Shown: piece by piece, positions 10,003 to 21,411 of the stretch
Layout: each line of letters starts with the position of its first letter
Position numbering within the stretch: position 1 is the stretch's first letter
Origin: Zea mays
Taxonomy: Eukaryota > Streptophyta > Magnoliopsida > Poales > Poaceae
NCBI RefSeq assembly: GCF_902167145.1
Contig: NC_050098.1
Coordinates: forward strand, 132,692,207 to 132,756,206
DNA: 64,000 nt
Direction of reading: 5' to 3'
Program-made: the position numbers and the translations under genes
Notes under the pieces: generated by a model
Seen by the model: only the letters and a program-made list of their open reading frames with translations
The model's database searches: none
What the model was told of the DNA's origin: nothing

Positions 10003-11593
10003 GGGATGAAGAGTCATGACTTCCACATATGGATTGAACGGATTCTTCCTGCGATGGTTCGAGGCTATGTCCCTGAGCATGTCTGGCTAGCGCTTTTAGA
10101 GTTGAGCTATTTCTTCCGTCAGCTTTGCGCAAAAGAGTTATCTCGGACCATGGTTGCAGACTTGGAAAGATTGGCACTCGTGTTACTGTGTAAGCTTGAG
10201 AAGATATTTCCACCCGGCTTCTTCAATCCAATGCAGCATTTAATTCTTCATCTCCCCTTTGAGGCACGAATGGGGGGCCCGTGCAGGGACGTTGGTGCTA
10301 TCCAATCGAGAGATGTCTAAAGACTATTCGAAAGAAATGTAGAAATAAATGCAAAATCGAGGCTTCCATTGCAGAGGCATACATTCTAGAGGAGGTCTCA
10401 AACTTCACAACAACTTATTATGGTGACAAACTGCCGAGCGTGCATAATCCACCCCCTCGTTACAATTATGGCGACAATGAATCGAACCTTAGCATATTTC
10501 GAGGCCAACTCGGAAGCGCAAGTGGCTCGACCACCGAGACCCTGACACATGAAGAGTGGCGGCATATCATGCTATACGTATTGACCAACCTTGAAGAGGT
10601 GACGCCATACATGGAACAATTTCTTCATGAATTCTGGCGTCGATCAAGGGACCCCACTCCACAAGAATATGACACTCTTCTTAGAAAGGGTGCGAGAAAT
10701 GGGTTGCCCGATTTCATTTCCTGGTTCAAATGTATGGTACGTGCTTAGTTTGTAAAAGAGATACGTCTTTGAACTCAATTTAGCGTCTTTTAACTTGCGA
10801 ATACTTGCAGGGCCAAAGAGATCCGTCTATGAGTGCCGAGTTGAGACAAGTAGCCAACGGCTTTGCTCATAGGGTCAAGAAATATTCTGGGTATGACGTC
10901 AATGGATACCGTTTTCGCACAACAAACTACGACAAAAGTCGGCCCAATCGGAAAACAACGTGTTCTGGAGTCTTTACGCCCGGTCTTGACAATGTCGATT
11001 ATTTTGGATGAATCGAAGAAATATATGAGCTCAATTTTTATGGTTCCAAACCTCTTACTCCAGTGATATTCAAATGTCATTGGTTTGACCCTCAAGTGAC
11101 GAGACAGACACATTCTAATCTTGGGATAGTCGAAATTCGACAAGATTCCACCTTAGCAGGAGACGATGTCTATATCGTGGCCCAACAGGCCACACAAGTG
11201 TATTATCTCCCATATGTGTGCCAAACGAAAGAACATCTTAAGGGTTGGGATGTTGTGTATAAGGTATCGCCTCACGGGAGGTTACCTATTCCTAACGATG
11301 AAGATTACAACTTAGACCCGGACACATATGATGGAGAGTTCTTCCAAGAAGATGGGCTAGAAGGGCGATTTGAGATAGACTTAACTGAAGCTATCGGAAT
11401 GGACGTAGATATTGAACTGGTCGTTGATGAGGAGGATGATGAGGTGCAAAAGGATAATGACTTAGTAATCCTTGAAGGCAATGACATTAATGACGAACTT
11501 GCGTCTTTCGATGGTGTTGAGATTGAAATGCTTGATAGTGATGATCAGAGTTATGATCCGGCTAACCCCGACACATATGAAGATTATTTTTAA
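10003..11593 (+). pseudogene. TNP2-type CACTA transposase, C-terminal half
   Basis: It begins inside the gene at MKSHDFHIWIERILPAMVRG (10006), the end of the transposase core, followed by the DUF4218-type region (LEKIFPPGFFNPMQHLILHL). A frameshift lies between 10281 and 10320; the protein continues as CYPIERCLKTIRKKCRNK. An intron is likely at 10737-10810 (GT...CAG). The C-terminal DUF4216-type region (FKCHWFDPQ...YIVAQQATQVYYLPY) follows and the gene ends in an acidic tail at 11591. An in-frame TGA at 11009-11011 interrupts it. TNP2 proteins bind the element ends and cut them. The N-terminal domain and the catalytic part are absent. Confidence 0.85.
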
Positions 11594-13223
11594 TCGATGT
11601 AATGCTATATGACTTTTTACTTCGCACCTGTTTTTAAATACATCTTTTTATATGTGCTTATTTGTTTACTCTTAATTGCAGGTTGTTGGACAATTATGGT
11701 GGGTGGTTTCCTGAGGAGGAGGAGGGGGAGGAGTAGGATGGCGGACGATGCAGAGCAGGTCGAGGCACAGCAGGCGACGCAGCAGGACGACCTTGTCCAG
11801 CAGTAGGCGGAGCCTCAGGTCCACGACGACCAGCAGCATGACGCCTCAGGTTCTGGCGGCTCAAGTTCGAGGAGCATCTACGTGCGAGGCCCCGCGAGTC
11901 TCCCTCCGCGTCCCATACTTCAGGACAGGCGACCGCTGATTCAGCCGGACGGGGAGAGGTATGTAACTTTATGTTCTTCATTCTATTATGTGTTCAAAAA
12001 TCATAATATAAACTAATACTTTTTATTTATCACTTGGACAGGTCTTGGACGGTTCTGGATTATGCTGGGGGTCATCGTCGCCCCCCCAATGGCATCCTCG
12101 GTCTGCTGTGCAGGGAACACTTCCCTGGACTGGTGGAGTACGCCGGAGTGACGGGCCCAGCTTTCACCTTCGACCACTACGCCGTCGCCCCCGATGCAGT
12201 AGACCGGGACGGTCGGGAATTCTCAAACAAGGCGGAGCGGGTGAAGCAAGAGCTGTGGGTAAGTCTTAGTATAATGTAAAATATGTCGCATTCGTTGCAA
12301 ATTCTTGAAATAATGTATGGATACATCGTTTTTGTATGCAGGATTTCTTCAGATGCGATGCTGGATACGAGGCTAGGGCGGATGTGGTGGCCACCACGAG
12401 CTGTAAGAAGCTCGTCGTGGACATGCACTATGAGGCCCGAATCCAGGCCATCGTCACCTACCATGGCTCCGTCCTTGGGGAGAGGGTGAACAAGCAGCAA
12501 GCCCGAACCATGTTGTTGACCAGGGACCAGTACCTGCAGGTAAAGTCATGCATGTTTGGTTCCAGCACTCCATGCATGAATTTTATTTTATCTTCTGATA
12601 TGCACTTTACGTGTTTACTTTGTAGGTGATTCCACATTGGTGCGCCGCACATCCTCTGTGCTGGGAGCAGATGGTGGATAGGTGGTGTTCGGCTGAGTGG
12701 GACGAGGCGCACACCGCTAGCCGGGAACGGCGTTTGATGATGCAAGGCCCCTCCCACCACCAAGGCAACTGGAGCCTGGGCCAATATGTCGAAGCATGGG
12801 TACGCCCTCTTTTTTATTTAGATATATAGCACTGAATTAGATATTATTTCTAACTATTTCGTTGGTTTTCTTTGCAGTCGGCGTCACATGGTGGCCGGCC
12901 TTGCTCCACCTTCTCGGCCTATGCTATGGCCCATAAGGGTAAGGCGACGTCCGACGTCACCTACAACCCGGATGATGGGCCCGAGGCCTACACCAACCCC
13001 GCCGTCTACAGCCGCCTCCATGACTACACCGCCATGGCGCAAGAGGTCCATGGCCCAGACTATGATCCGAGCACCGAGCCGATCGACCCCGATGTGCTCA
13101 TGAGGGTCGGAGGAGGCAAGAGACATGGGCGGTACTGGATTGCCGATGGGGCAATCGACTCGTCCTCCACTCCCACTCTGTCTCAGGTGAGAGCAAGGAG
13201 CACGGGCTCGAGTCCAGCCATAC

Positions 13224-16200
13224 TGTCACACCCGGATTTTAGGGGTCAAAAACCCGGGCGCGAACATAAACACCAGGTGTGCTGGGACCAAGTCTCACAC
13301 ATATGATGCATAGTGGCACAGGATCGAATGTCACATCTTTACTATATAACAGGAGTTCTATACAAAATAATTAAATAATTACATCATATGAGGAAACGAT
13401 CCAGCAACCCAAAGTTGACTGGGAGACGACGGCCTAGACCACTCACGAACTCATCACAGCATCCTCCACGCGCCTCATCCTGTGGTACCTGCTCTTGACC
13501 TGTGGGGGGGTGTGAGACAGCAAGAGTGAGCTCACATACGTTCATCGCTCAACAAGTTGTGGGGAATAATGTGAATGAACTCGCCAAAGGTGAGAGTTCA
13601 TGTGAAGTGTAAGGCTTACCAAAGAGGATGGTTAGAGCTGAGCATTGCTTTTAAAGTTGGTCAAAATTTTATTAGCAATTACTAAGTATAAGTAAATACC
13701 AACCCAATTAAATAGTAGAACAAAAGTAACAACCTCACCTGCGATGCAATGCATATGACAAATTGAGTTTAAGTTCCATAATTTAATCATGTGAGTGTCC
13801 GAGCCGCTCATGACCGTGAGCACGGCTAGTATACCAGTTTTACACTCTGCAGAGGTGGCGCATCTTTACCCACAAGTCATGTTACCCATCTGCCAAGGGA
13901 TCGCGACTTCCCATACACCTCTACCGAGGAGGCGAGGCAGGGTAACACTACGAGGCCTTTACAAAGTTCCACTAGCTTCAGAAAACCCGCTACAGTTTAT
14001 AGGAAGCTCCAATGCAGGAATCCCTTGCAGGACCGCCATCGCAGCAAAATCCTCCCGAGGGCCTCCCTACACTGACCACTCCCCTACTGCCCTTGCCCTT
14101 TCAGGTAAGGTAGTCTTCCACTAGCTTTCCTAATTAATCGGCCAAGGGCGTCCCATTAAACCCTTGTGGTAGCACTGTTTTCCCGGGTGGTTCTCCATGT
14201 TCCAATTAACATAATGATCTTATCATGAACAGTGATAATAAACAGATAATAAAAGTGTGATCATGAATAATGTATCTTCATACCCAAAACCACATAAAGC
14301 ACTAGCAAGTACTACCCAAAAAGTTCAGTGGTAAACAAGGTATAAAGATAGACAAACTAGGGTAACCTATTGGGTCCCATCAAAATTAACCTATGCAGAT
14401 CATTATGATTAATCAGAACATGAGTAGGTAAAAAGAAGTGATCAAGGGCACAACTTGCCTTAGACTCGCGAAATCCAGGTACTTTACCAAATTGGTCTTT
14501 GGGTTTTCTCGTGACCACGCCTCTACTTGTAGCAATACATACAATCAAGCAAATAATGGATATGGTAACATTACACCAAAGCATAAAAACGAACTGCGTA
14601 AGAATATTCTACGCGATGCTACGAGAGCGTAGATTCGAGATCCATTAAAATCGGAGTTAAAACAAAGAATCTATGGATAAAACGATATTTTAGGCGCAAC
14701 AAATCTAATAGATGCGATCTAACATATATTGCATTTACACTAAGCAGATATTAAATTAAAATATTTGAGTTGGTACTAATCATTAATGATTATTTATAAA
14801 ATGAGTAGGTTAGAACTATAAATTAGATTAACCAGATTATCTAGCTAATTAACATTAATTAAATAAGTAATTAATAATTAATTAATTAATTAATTAATTA
14901 ATTAAAACATGTGGCATAAATAAAACAATATTATTACTACATACGCAAAAACTAATATGAACCTAGCACAACTTGAACAGATGAAGACATATTATCTGAC
15001 CTAGAAGATATCACATTTTTAATAAATTAGTAGGGCTACACAAAAAAAATATGTGATATGACGCGATCTAATTGGTTAGATCAGGGGAACATAAAGAATT
15101 AAGAGGTAAATAGACATAATATATGAGATTTAGGTGTGGTCATCTTCTATCTCTATTCATCTCCTATCTTGGACAGGGGCTATGGGGAAGAAGATCACGC
15201 ATATAATCTGCGAAAATAAAGAAACATGAGGTGGAGCAAACCTCGCTTCCGTAAACATAAACGCCATCTGGTTATGGATCTGCTAGTTGCTCCAGGTTGC
15301 TCCTCCTCGCCCCGGATTGCCGCCTAGCGCACGACTCTCTGATCCTAGGTTCTCAATGGCTAGAGCAGGGTTGGATGGAACGAAGAAATCAAGTCACGGG
15401 ATTATATACTCCGAAGGGATCAAAATGAGGAAGGTTGGTTAGCCGTGTGATTCGCAGGTAGTTACAACTACCTAATCGTAATAGGCTCGTCATGGAGAAA
15501 GTAGCTAGCAGGAAGGGTCCCACCCGGCAGAGAATTAACTCCCATGAGCACGGTGGATGGGAAGCATAGGTGCGGGCCCCACGAGTCAATGGTACTAGGA
15601 TGCACGTGGGGGATCCATGGAAAACGAGTTGGGCTGGTGCAAGGCAAGACTCGCCAGTTTTGTTTTTTTTTTCTTTCCTGATTTTATTTTTTTATATTTT
15701 TAGTTTATTCAAACTTGATTTGTGTTTTTGAATTCTACACTCAAGTTCAAATGCACAAAAATAGACTCCAACATGAAATGCAAAATTGTATTTTATTTAT
15801 AATATTTTGTTATCTACATGCCTCAAAATATAAACCACATACACATATATATTTTTTATAAGATACTCGTTTGGAACGTATACTCTAAATTCCATACTTA
15901 TTTTTAGAAATATATATATATATATATTACATGTACCACGAATTATTTTAATTCAAATGCATATATTTATTTGTAAAGGGTGTTTAAGGGAATAATTAGA
16001 TAGGCTGAAAGTCCCTTCTTCCATTTGTTGTTCCTGGTTTTAATTTAAACTTTAAGTTCAAATTTGGATCTAAGTTTTGAATTACCAAAACCTTTGATGT
16101 TACTAGTTATTTGCTTTAGGGAAACATAATTTATAAAGAAGGAATTCATTATTTAGAAGTCATTCTATCTTAAGTATTTTGGGAGATCTCTCTGAATTAC

Positions 16201-16224
16201 CAACATATGATTTTGGGTGTTACA
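13224..16224. mobile_element. solo LTR, ~3.0 kb, TSD CATAC
   Basis: It starts TGTCACACCCGGATTTTAGG and ends GGGTGTTACA, with perfect 5-bp target duplications CATAC at 13219-13223 and 16225-16229. There is no internal domain and no second LTR, so the full element was probably lost by LTR-LTR recombination. Termini of this kind and a length near 3 kb are typical of grass chromovirus LTRs (Tekay/RIRE3-like; inference). A middle block (GAGCCGCTCATGACCGTGAG and GGCGTCCCATTAAACC) recurs in altered form at 56278-56620, so the partial LTR at 55592 is a relative. ORFs inside look accidental. Confidence 0.85.
14871..14905. repeat. ATTA microsatellite
   Basis: An uninterrupted run of TAAT/ATTA units inside the solo LTR, in a region that is itself AT-rich. 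Confidence 0.9.
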
Positions 16225-16959
16225 CATACGACCTCGGCACGACAGATCACAGCATCACATACAGCAACTCGAGGTTAGTGCTTCTGTAACTCGTCCTTCC
16301 TTGAGTTATATACCATCTCTTTGAGTTATTATAACGTTGGCTTGTAATATTACAGACCCAACTAGAAGAAGAGAGGAGGGAACATCACGAGATGGAGGCG
16401 AGGATGATGGCGGAGCGCCGGGCAGATCATCAGAGGATGGCGGAGATGTTCCAGTACATGCAGAGCCTTGGCGCCGCACAGGGCATCGCTCCGCCACCTC
16501 CATTGTTCCCTCCAGTTGACCCTCTCTCTTCCACACTCCTGTGAGTATCAAAATTGTAGTTAGATGTTTGTAATGCATCTGGTATAACACATGCAATCTC
16601 TTCTCTGTGCAGGGCCAATCTGGGGCGGCATCCAACAACCCTCCGGAAGGGTTCAGCCCAACGCAGCCCCGGTCAAACCGCCCACCTCCATGAGTTTGTG
16701 TTGAATACTTATGTCTGTGTGTTTGAAGACTTTAAAACTTGTGTTAGTCACTTATGTTTGTGTTGGATACTTATGTCAGAGATTGAGACGTATGAGACAT
16801 GTTTGTGTTGGGATTGAAATGTTGAACACTTATGTTTGTGATGTATATTTATGTTTGTGTTGGCTATTTATGTTTGTGATGATATCTGTGATGTATATAT
16901 GTGATATCTTTTGTTTGTGTGGATGGAATACAAAAAACAAATAAAAAAGGTGCATACTG

Positions 16960-17520
16960 GTCACTTTGTCGAGTGTTGCACTCGGCAAAGATGCTCTTTG
17001 CCGAGTGTCAAGGCCATAACACTCGGCAAAGAACCAAGACCTGGGCACCGGCATAGGTTCTTTGCCGAGTGTAATGTCTCTGACACTCGGCAAAGAAGCA
17101 CGCTTTGTCGAGTGCCAGACCTAGCACTCGACAAAGAACCTGACATGGGGACCCTCCCTGACGAGTTCTTTACCGAGTGTCTTAGGTGGCACTCGGCTAA
17201 GATGGATCCTTTGCTGAGTGTTGCCGGGCAAACACTCGGCAAAGATAACTACTTTGCCTAGTGTCCCCAGGGACACTCGGCAAAGCCGCCGTCTCCGTCA
17301 CCCGGCGCCGTAACGGCTGCTTTTCTTTGTCGAGTGCTCTCTGGCACTCGGCAAACCTCTTTGCCGAGTGCCCGAGAAAAAACACTCGGCAAAGAAGGCT
17401 TTGCCGATGCACTGTGTGTCGAGCCTTCTTTGCCGAGTGCGACACTCGGCAAAGGCTTTGCCGAGTGTTTTTGCGGCTTTGCCGAGTGCTTCGGGCACTC
17501 GGCAAAGCCTGCGAATCCGG
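16960..17520 (+). repeat. 3' subterminal repeat array of CACTA-1
   Basis: More than a dozen copies of TTTGCCGAGTG and its complement CACTCGGCAAAG, in pairs facing each other (for example 17363-17392 and 17420-17458). Arrays like this are the binding sites of TNPA-type proteins in CACTA elements. The order and spacers of the last 120 bp match, in reverse complement, the end of the small CACTA at 32605-32720. ORFs here are artefacts of the repeats. Confidence 0.88.
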
Positions 17521-17525
17521 TATTT

Positions 17526-17919
17526 CACAATCACACACAAAAAATACCTAACTCTATTTCACAACAAGCAAACCTCTATTTCATAATATTTAGCAACAAA
17601 AAGCTCAAAATGAGTTTGTACCTTGGTGCTCAGCGTGGACGGTGCACCGCGGTGAAGGGCGCGAGCACGACGGCGTGGGGGCGCGATGGGGTGACGGTGT
17701 AGGGGTGTGGCGACGTAGGGCGGGGCGGGCAGTGGGGCGAGGCGGGCAGCGGGGCGCGGCGGCGTAGGGGAGAGGCGGGCAGCGGGGCGCGGCGGCGTAG
17801 CACGACGGCGCGAGGTGAGGCGGCGAGGGGCACGGGGTGAGGCGCGGTAGAGAGAGTGACAGAGAGTGAGAGGAGAGGAAGAAGGAGAAAGGATCCCTGG
17901 CGGCCGGTATATTTTTAAT
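17526..17919. other. AT-rich then GC-rich spacer between two CACTA arrays
   Basis: About 85 bp of AT-rich sequence, then roughly 230 bp with repeated GCGGGCAGCGGGGCG-type units, then a purine-rich GAGAGTGAGAGGAGAGG stretch. On the minus strand it could be a 5' UTR next to the array at 17920. No protein with family likeness is seen. Confidence 0.4.
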
Positions 17920-18185
17920 CTTTACCGAGTGACCGTGATCTGGCACTCGGCAAAGTTTTTTTTAATTTTAAAATATTCTTTGCCGAGTGCCAGATCGCAG
18001 GCACTCGATGAAGACATCTTTGCCGAGTGTCAACTGACAGACACTCGGCAAAGATGTGTTCTAGATTCTTTACCGAGTGTCCACATAAGGCACTCGGTAA
18101 AGACCCTCTTTGTTGAGTGCCATATAGTTGGCACTCGGCAAAGAATGTCTTTACCGAGTGCCTTCTGTGGACACTCGGCAAACCA
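17920..18185. repeat. second TTTGCCGAGTG subterminal array
   Basis: Alternating TTTGCCGAGTG, TTTACCGAGTG and CACTCGGCAAAG units, about ten, of the same family as CACTA-1. No CACTA terminus follows: after ACACTCGGCAAACC the sequence becomes AT-rich. It is probably the end of a second, truncated copy, or the 5' array of the same element moved by rearrangement. Confidence 0.75.
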
Positions 18186-18610
18186 TATTTTTATTTGTTT
18201 TATTTTGGCCACCAAACTTTTTGTGGTAGGTTCCTACACTAATTAGACCTACATGTACCATTTTGGGACAATTATAACATTGTTTTCAATAGCTAGTAGA
18301 ATTAGTCCGTTTATTTGAATTTCTTCGGAAAATTTAGATTTGAACTGCAAGTCACTCGAAATATGGAGAATCGTGCATGCAAAAATGATACACATGTTAT
18401 TTAGCACATGTTACGACCGATTTCAGGAGCAGACCGGAAACTTCGAGCAACATGCTCACTAAACATGGCCGTGAACTTGCCATCCACATGTTTAAAAAAA
18501 TGTATAAAACACAAACAAAGTCAGAAAATCATGAAACTTGTCCACGTGTCATGATATCATATGTAGATGCTGTGATAAAAATTTGAAAATGTTTCAAGAA
18601 AACTGTGACG

Positions 18611-18692
18611 CACTATGTTTAGAAACCTAAGAGATCTACACATGAAATCATAGAGTTTCAATGTGGATCTCTTAGGTTTCTACACATAGTGT
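18611..18692. repeat. imperfect 30-bp inverted repeat
   Basis: The arms 18611-18640 and 18663-18692 share AGAAACCTAAGAGATC and its complement, with two mismatches in 30 and a 22-base loop. It lies in the AT-rich tract 18186-18740, which otherwise holds no recognised gene. Such hairpins occur in CACTA internal sequence and in MITE remnants; I cannot tell which applies. Confidence 0.7.
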
Positions 18693-18739
18693 GGCAGTAG
18701 AGTAATAGCGAAACAAGAATTGATATTGTTGTCAAACCT

Positions 18740-19240
18740 TGTTCATCCCCATTCCATCATCTCGGATATCAATTGAGGATGCTAAGTGATGTTGACTCCA
18801 AAAGGCTATTCTTTAGAAGATTTTTTTGGCTCTGAGGATAAGTGCCCTCACCATCTAAAATAGGTTTTGGATGAAATAATTAGGAAGTGTGGTGGTCTAC
18901 CACTGGCAATCATTACTATGGCAAGTCTGTTGGCTACTAAATCATATACTAGAGCTGACTGGTTGAAGGTTTCTAATACGATCAGATCTGGGCTAGAGAG
19001 AAAAGTTGTGATGTAGAGGAAATAAACATGATATTATCTTTACAATCACCTACAGGATATAGGGAAGTTATATCAATTGTGATACCTACAGGATTAAGGC
19101 ATGTAATTTTACACTTTTAGAAAGGATAGGAGAGCTTCAGTGTTTGATAATACTAGATCTTTTGAATGGCCCTAATCTTGTTGAGTTGCTTGAAAGTTTA
19201 GTTCAACTTCTGAGATTGCATCACAAGAGTCAAGGGATCA
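18740..19240 (+). pseudogene. NLR fragment, shortened duplicate copy
   Basis: This repeats 19960-20268 and then 20690-20850 with few changes: YSLEDFFGSEDKCPHHL-like NB-ARC sequence, KCGGLPLAIITMASLLATKS (the GLPL motif), TRADWLKVSN, then directly the LRR-side text GELQCLIILDLLNGPNLVEL. The 420 bases that encode the winged-helix part in the other copy (20269-20689) are missing. Stops and frameshifts show it is non-functional. Confidence 0.8.
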
Positions 19241-19589
19241 ACTGAAAAACATCCTAAGCCAAGTGCTCTATGTTGCCTGATGTGCGCGCTTTCATAAGAT
19301 CCTATAGTTTGACTCCAAAAAGTTGGAAATTAGTGGCAGCTTTAGACAAGTGCTAGTTGATTGGAAGCACAACTGTTGGTTCATGTAACTGTAGACAACA
19401 TCCTGATTCCTGATTGTTCACCAACGCTCTGTTTGACTATTTCTGATGGTGTAGTTTGACTGGATGCCTTTGATATCTAGAAGCAATTGCATGTGTGGAG
19501 CAAGTTCACATGAACAACAAGAGGTTACTTACCTATTGGAAGTCTATTTGACACTTTTGCATTAGCACAACGAGAGATGGATGTGTTGT
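19241..19589 (+). other. region between NLR copies
   Basis: No clear gene. One frame gives short leucine-poor pieces (LPDVRAFIRSYSLTPKSW) that could be the start of an LRR region of the duplicate copy, but stops are frequent. It ends where coiled-coil coding sequence begins. Confidence 0.3.
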
Positions 19590-21411
19590 TCATGGCAAGT
19601 GTAGCGACATGGGTGATGAGCTCCCTCCTCGCCAAGCTCGCTGAGCTGCTGAGGGAGGACTACAAGATGTAGAAGGCATGAGGCATGAGGTTGTGTTGTG
19701 TTCTTCAAGGACGAGCTGAGCAGCATGAACGCGCTGCTGGAGAGGCTAGCCAGCTCAGATGCGCTTGATCCGCAGACCAAGGAGTGGAGGGACCAGGTGA
19801 GGGAGATGAGCTACGACATCGAGGGTTGCGTCGATGATTACATGCCCTAGCTGCAGAATGAGATGCAGAGGCACGATGGAATCATAGGATTCTTCCTTGG
19901 GTATGTCCAAAAGGTGAAGGATCTGGTTACCTGTCACGAGAACACCGAGCAGATTTAGGAGCTTGTTCATCCCCTTTCCATCATCTCGTATATCAATTGA
20001 GGATGCTAAGTGATGTTGACTCCAAAAGGCTATTCTTTAGAAGAATTTTTTGGCTCTGAGGACCAGTGCCCTCACCATCTAAAAGAGGTTTTGGATGAAA
20101 TAATTAGGAAGTGTGGTGGTCTACCACTGGCAATCATTACTATGGCTAGTCTGTTGGCTACTAAATCATATACCAGAGCTGACTGGTTGAAGGTTTCTAA
20201 TTCGATCAGATCTGGGCTAGAGAGAAAAATTGTGATGTAGAGGAAATAAACATGATATTATCTTTACAATCACCTTCCTCATCATTTAAAGACTTGTTTA
20301 TTGTTATGTTTCCTAAAGATTATGTGATCAAAAGGGATTATTTGGTAAGGTGGGTAGCAGAAGGATTCGTCAGTGCACATGGAAGAAGGAATCTGGAGGA
20401 CGAAGGCGAATGCTATTTTAATGAACTTATCAACAGAAGCTTAATACAACCGGTTGGTTTCTACTTTCTAGTATGATGGTAAGAGTATACGCATGCCAGC
20501 TTCATGATATGATTTTTGATCTAATTACGTGCCAAGCAGTCAAGAAAACTTTGTAATTGTTGTTACTAATAGAAAAAAAGGTTGCCCTCACATGGCAAGG
20601 TCCACCTATTATCACTTGAGTACAATGGTCTTTAAACTTTAAGAACAAATCCCATTTTTACTACTTCATGGAAAGATATTATCTTGAAGATATAGGGAAG
20701 TTATATCAATTGTGATACCTACAGGATTAAGGCAAGTAATTTTACACTTTTCGAAAGGATAGGAGAGCTTCAGTGTTTGATAATACTAGATCTTTTGAAT
20801 GGCCCTAATCTAGTTGAGTTGCTTCAAAGTATAGTTCAACTTCTGAACTTGAAATAATTGTTCATCGGGAAAACTTGACAGATGGAGTTGGGAACATGCA
20901 AACGCTAGAGTTTCTTTCACTTGTAGTTGTGGACTACACTACCTCAACAAACTTATTAGAAGAGCTAGACAGCTTGACCAAATTGAGAACTCTTAGGTTG
21001 TATTGACGCATCAGTCCCCTTCACAGGGATAAAAAAACATATGAGGGTAATTTTGTTTCTTCACTTGGCAAACTAGGTAGTTCAAACCTTCGATACTTAA
21101 CACTCGTCATTCCATGGTTACTAGACTTCCTGTTGGAACCTTGGTCCCCAACTCCACATTTCCTTCAGGAGTTAGTGATCAAAGGATGGCACCGCAGCAA
21201 AACTTAGTCTGGATGGCCTCGCTAACCAACCTTAGCTACTTGGACGTTGAGGTTAAAGTTAGATAGGATACTCTCCTGATCCTTGGATATTTCACCGCCA
21301 TACAGTTTCTGAAGCTGTGCTCAAATGCAGCAGAATCTAAGATTCCTTGTCGCCAGCAACGATGGATTCCAGGGTCTGAAGAAGTTCAATTTTGTTAGCT
21401 GGATGAGTATG
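19590..21411 (+). pseudogene. NLR (CC-NB-ARC-LRR) resistance-type gene, broken
   Basis: In order: an Rx_N-like coiled coil (LLAKLAELLREDYK at about 19625; FFKDELSSMNALLERLAS; EWRDQVREMSYDIEGCVDDY, the EDVID-like site, near 19780-19840). Then the NB-ARC end with EFFGSEDQCPHHLKEVLDEI and GLPLAI (20040-20150), and ARC2 (FKDLFIVMFPKDYVIKRDYLVRWVAEGFV, quoted in two parts around 20290-20370). LRR remnants follow to 21411 (TLEFLSLVVVDYTTSTNLLE, NLRYLTLVIPWLL, GFQGLKKFNFVSWM). The P-loop and kinase-2 motifs are missing between the coiled coil and the GLPL region, and stops and frameshifts are many. Such genes sense pathogens. The copia element starts right inside the last LRR. Confidence 0.82.

Larger units (their letters stand above)
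11684..16693 (+). pseudogene. TNPA-like CACTA gene (Transposase_24 type), interrupted by an LTR
   Basis: Exons inferred from splice signals and reading frame: to 11958, 12042-12258, 12342-12539, 12626-12799, 12878-13223 continued at 16230-16273, 16356-16550, and 16613-16693 with stop TGA. The protein has an acidic low-complexity start, ASLPPRPILQDRRPLIQPDG, a conserved core (EYAGVTGPAFTF..., QGNWSLGQYVEAW, GGRPCSTFSAYAMAHKG) typical of Transposase_24 (PF03004) proteins, and a C-terminal coiled coil rich in Glu, Arg and Met (LEEERREHHEMEARMMAERR). There is a TAG at 11804 where Gln is expected. TNPA-type proteins bind subterminal repeats. The solo LTR splits exon 5. Confidence 0.82.
9986..17525 (+). 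mobile_element. CACTA-1: decayed CACTA (En/Spm-type) transposon
   Basis: This plus-strand element keeps the 3' half of a TNP2 transposase gene (10003-11593), a TNPA-like second gene (11684-16693) and a 3' subterminal repeat array (16960-17520). The 5' half of TNP2 and the 5' terminus are lost. The 3' end near 17522 reads AATCCGGTA where the family's terminus is AATCCGGTAGTG-like (compare 33860), so the last bases seem changed. A 3-kb solo LTR is inserted in the second gene. Its last exon is nearly the same as one in the small CACTA at 32605-33860, so they belong to one family. Confidence 0.8.

Noticed and set aside
13632..15589. Short frames in the 3.0-kb solo LTR
   Set aside because: They lie wholly in the LTR, are under 110 residues and carry no known domain.
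16830..17600. Many 60-120 residue frames on both strands in the TTTGCCGAGTG array
   Set aside because: They are by-products of a stop-poor subterminal repeat, with repeated CRVP/LGKE/RQR peptides in all frames.
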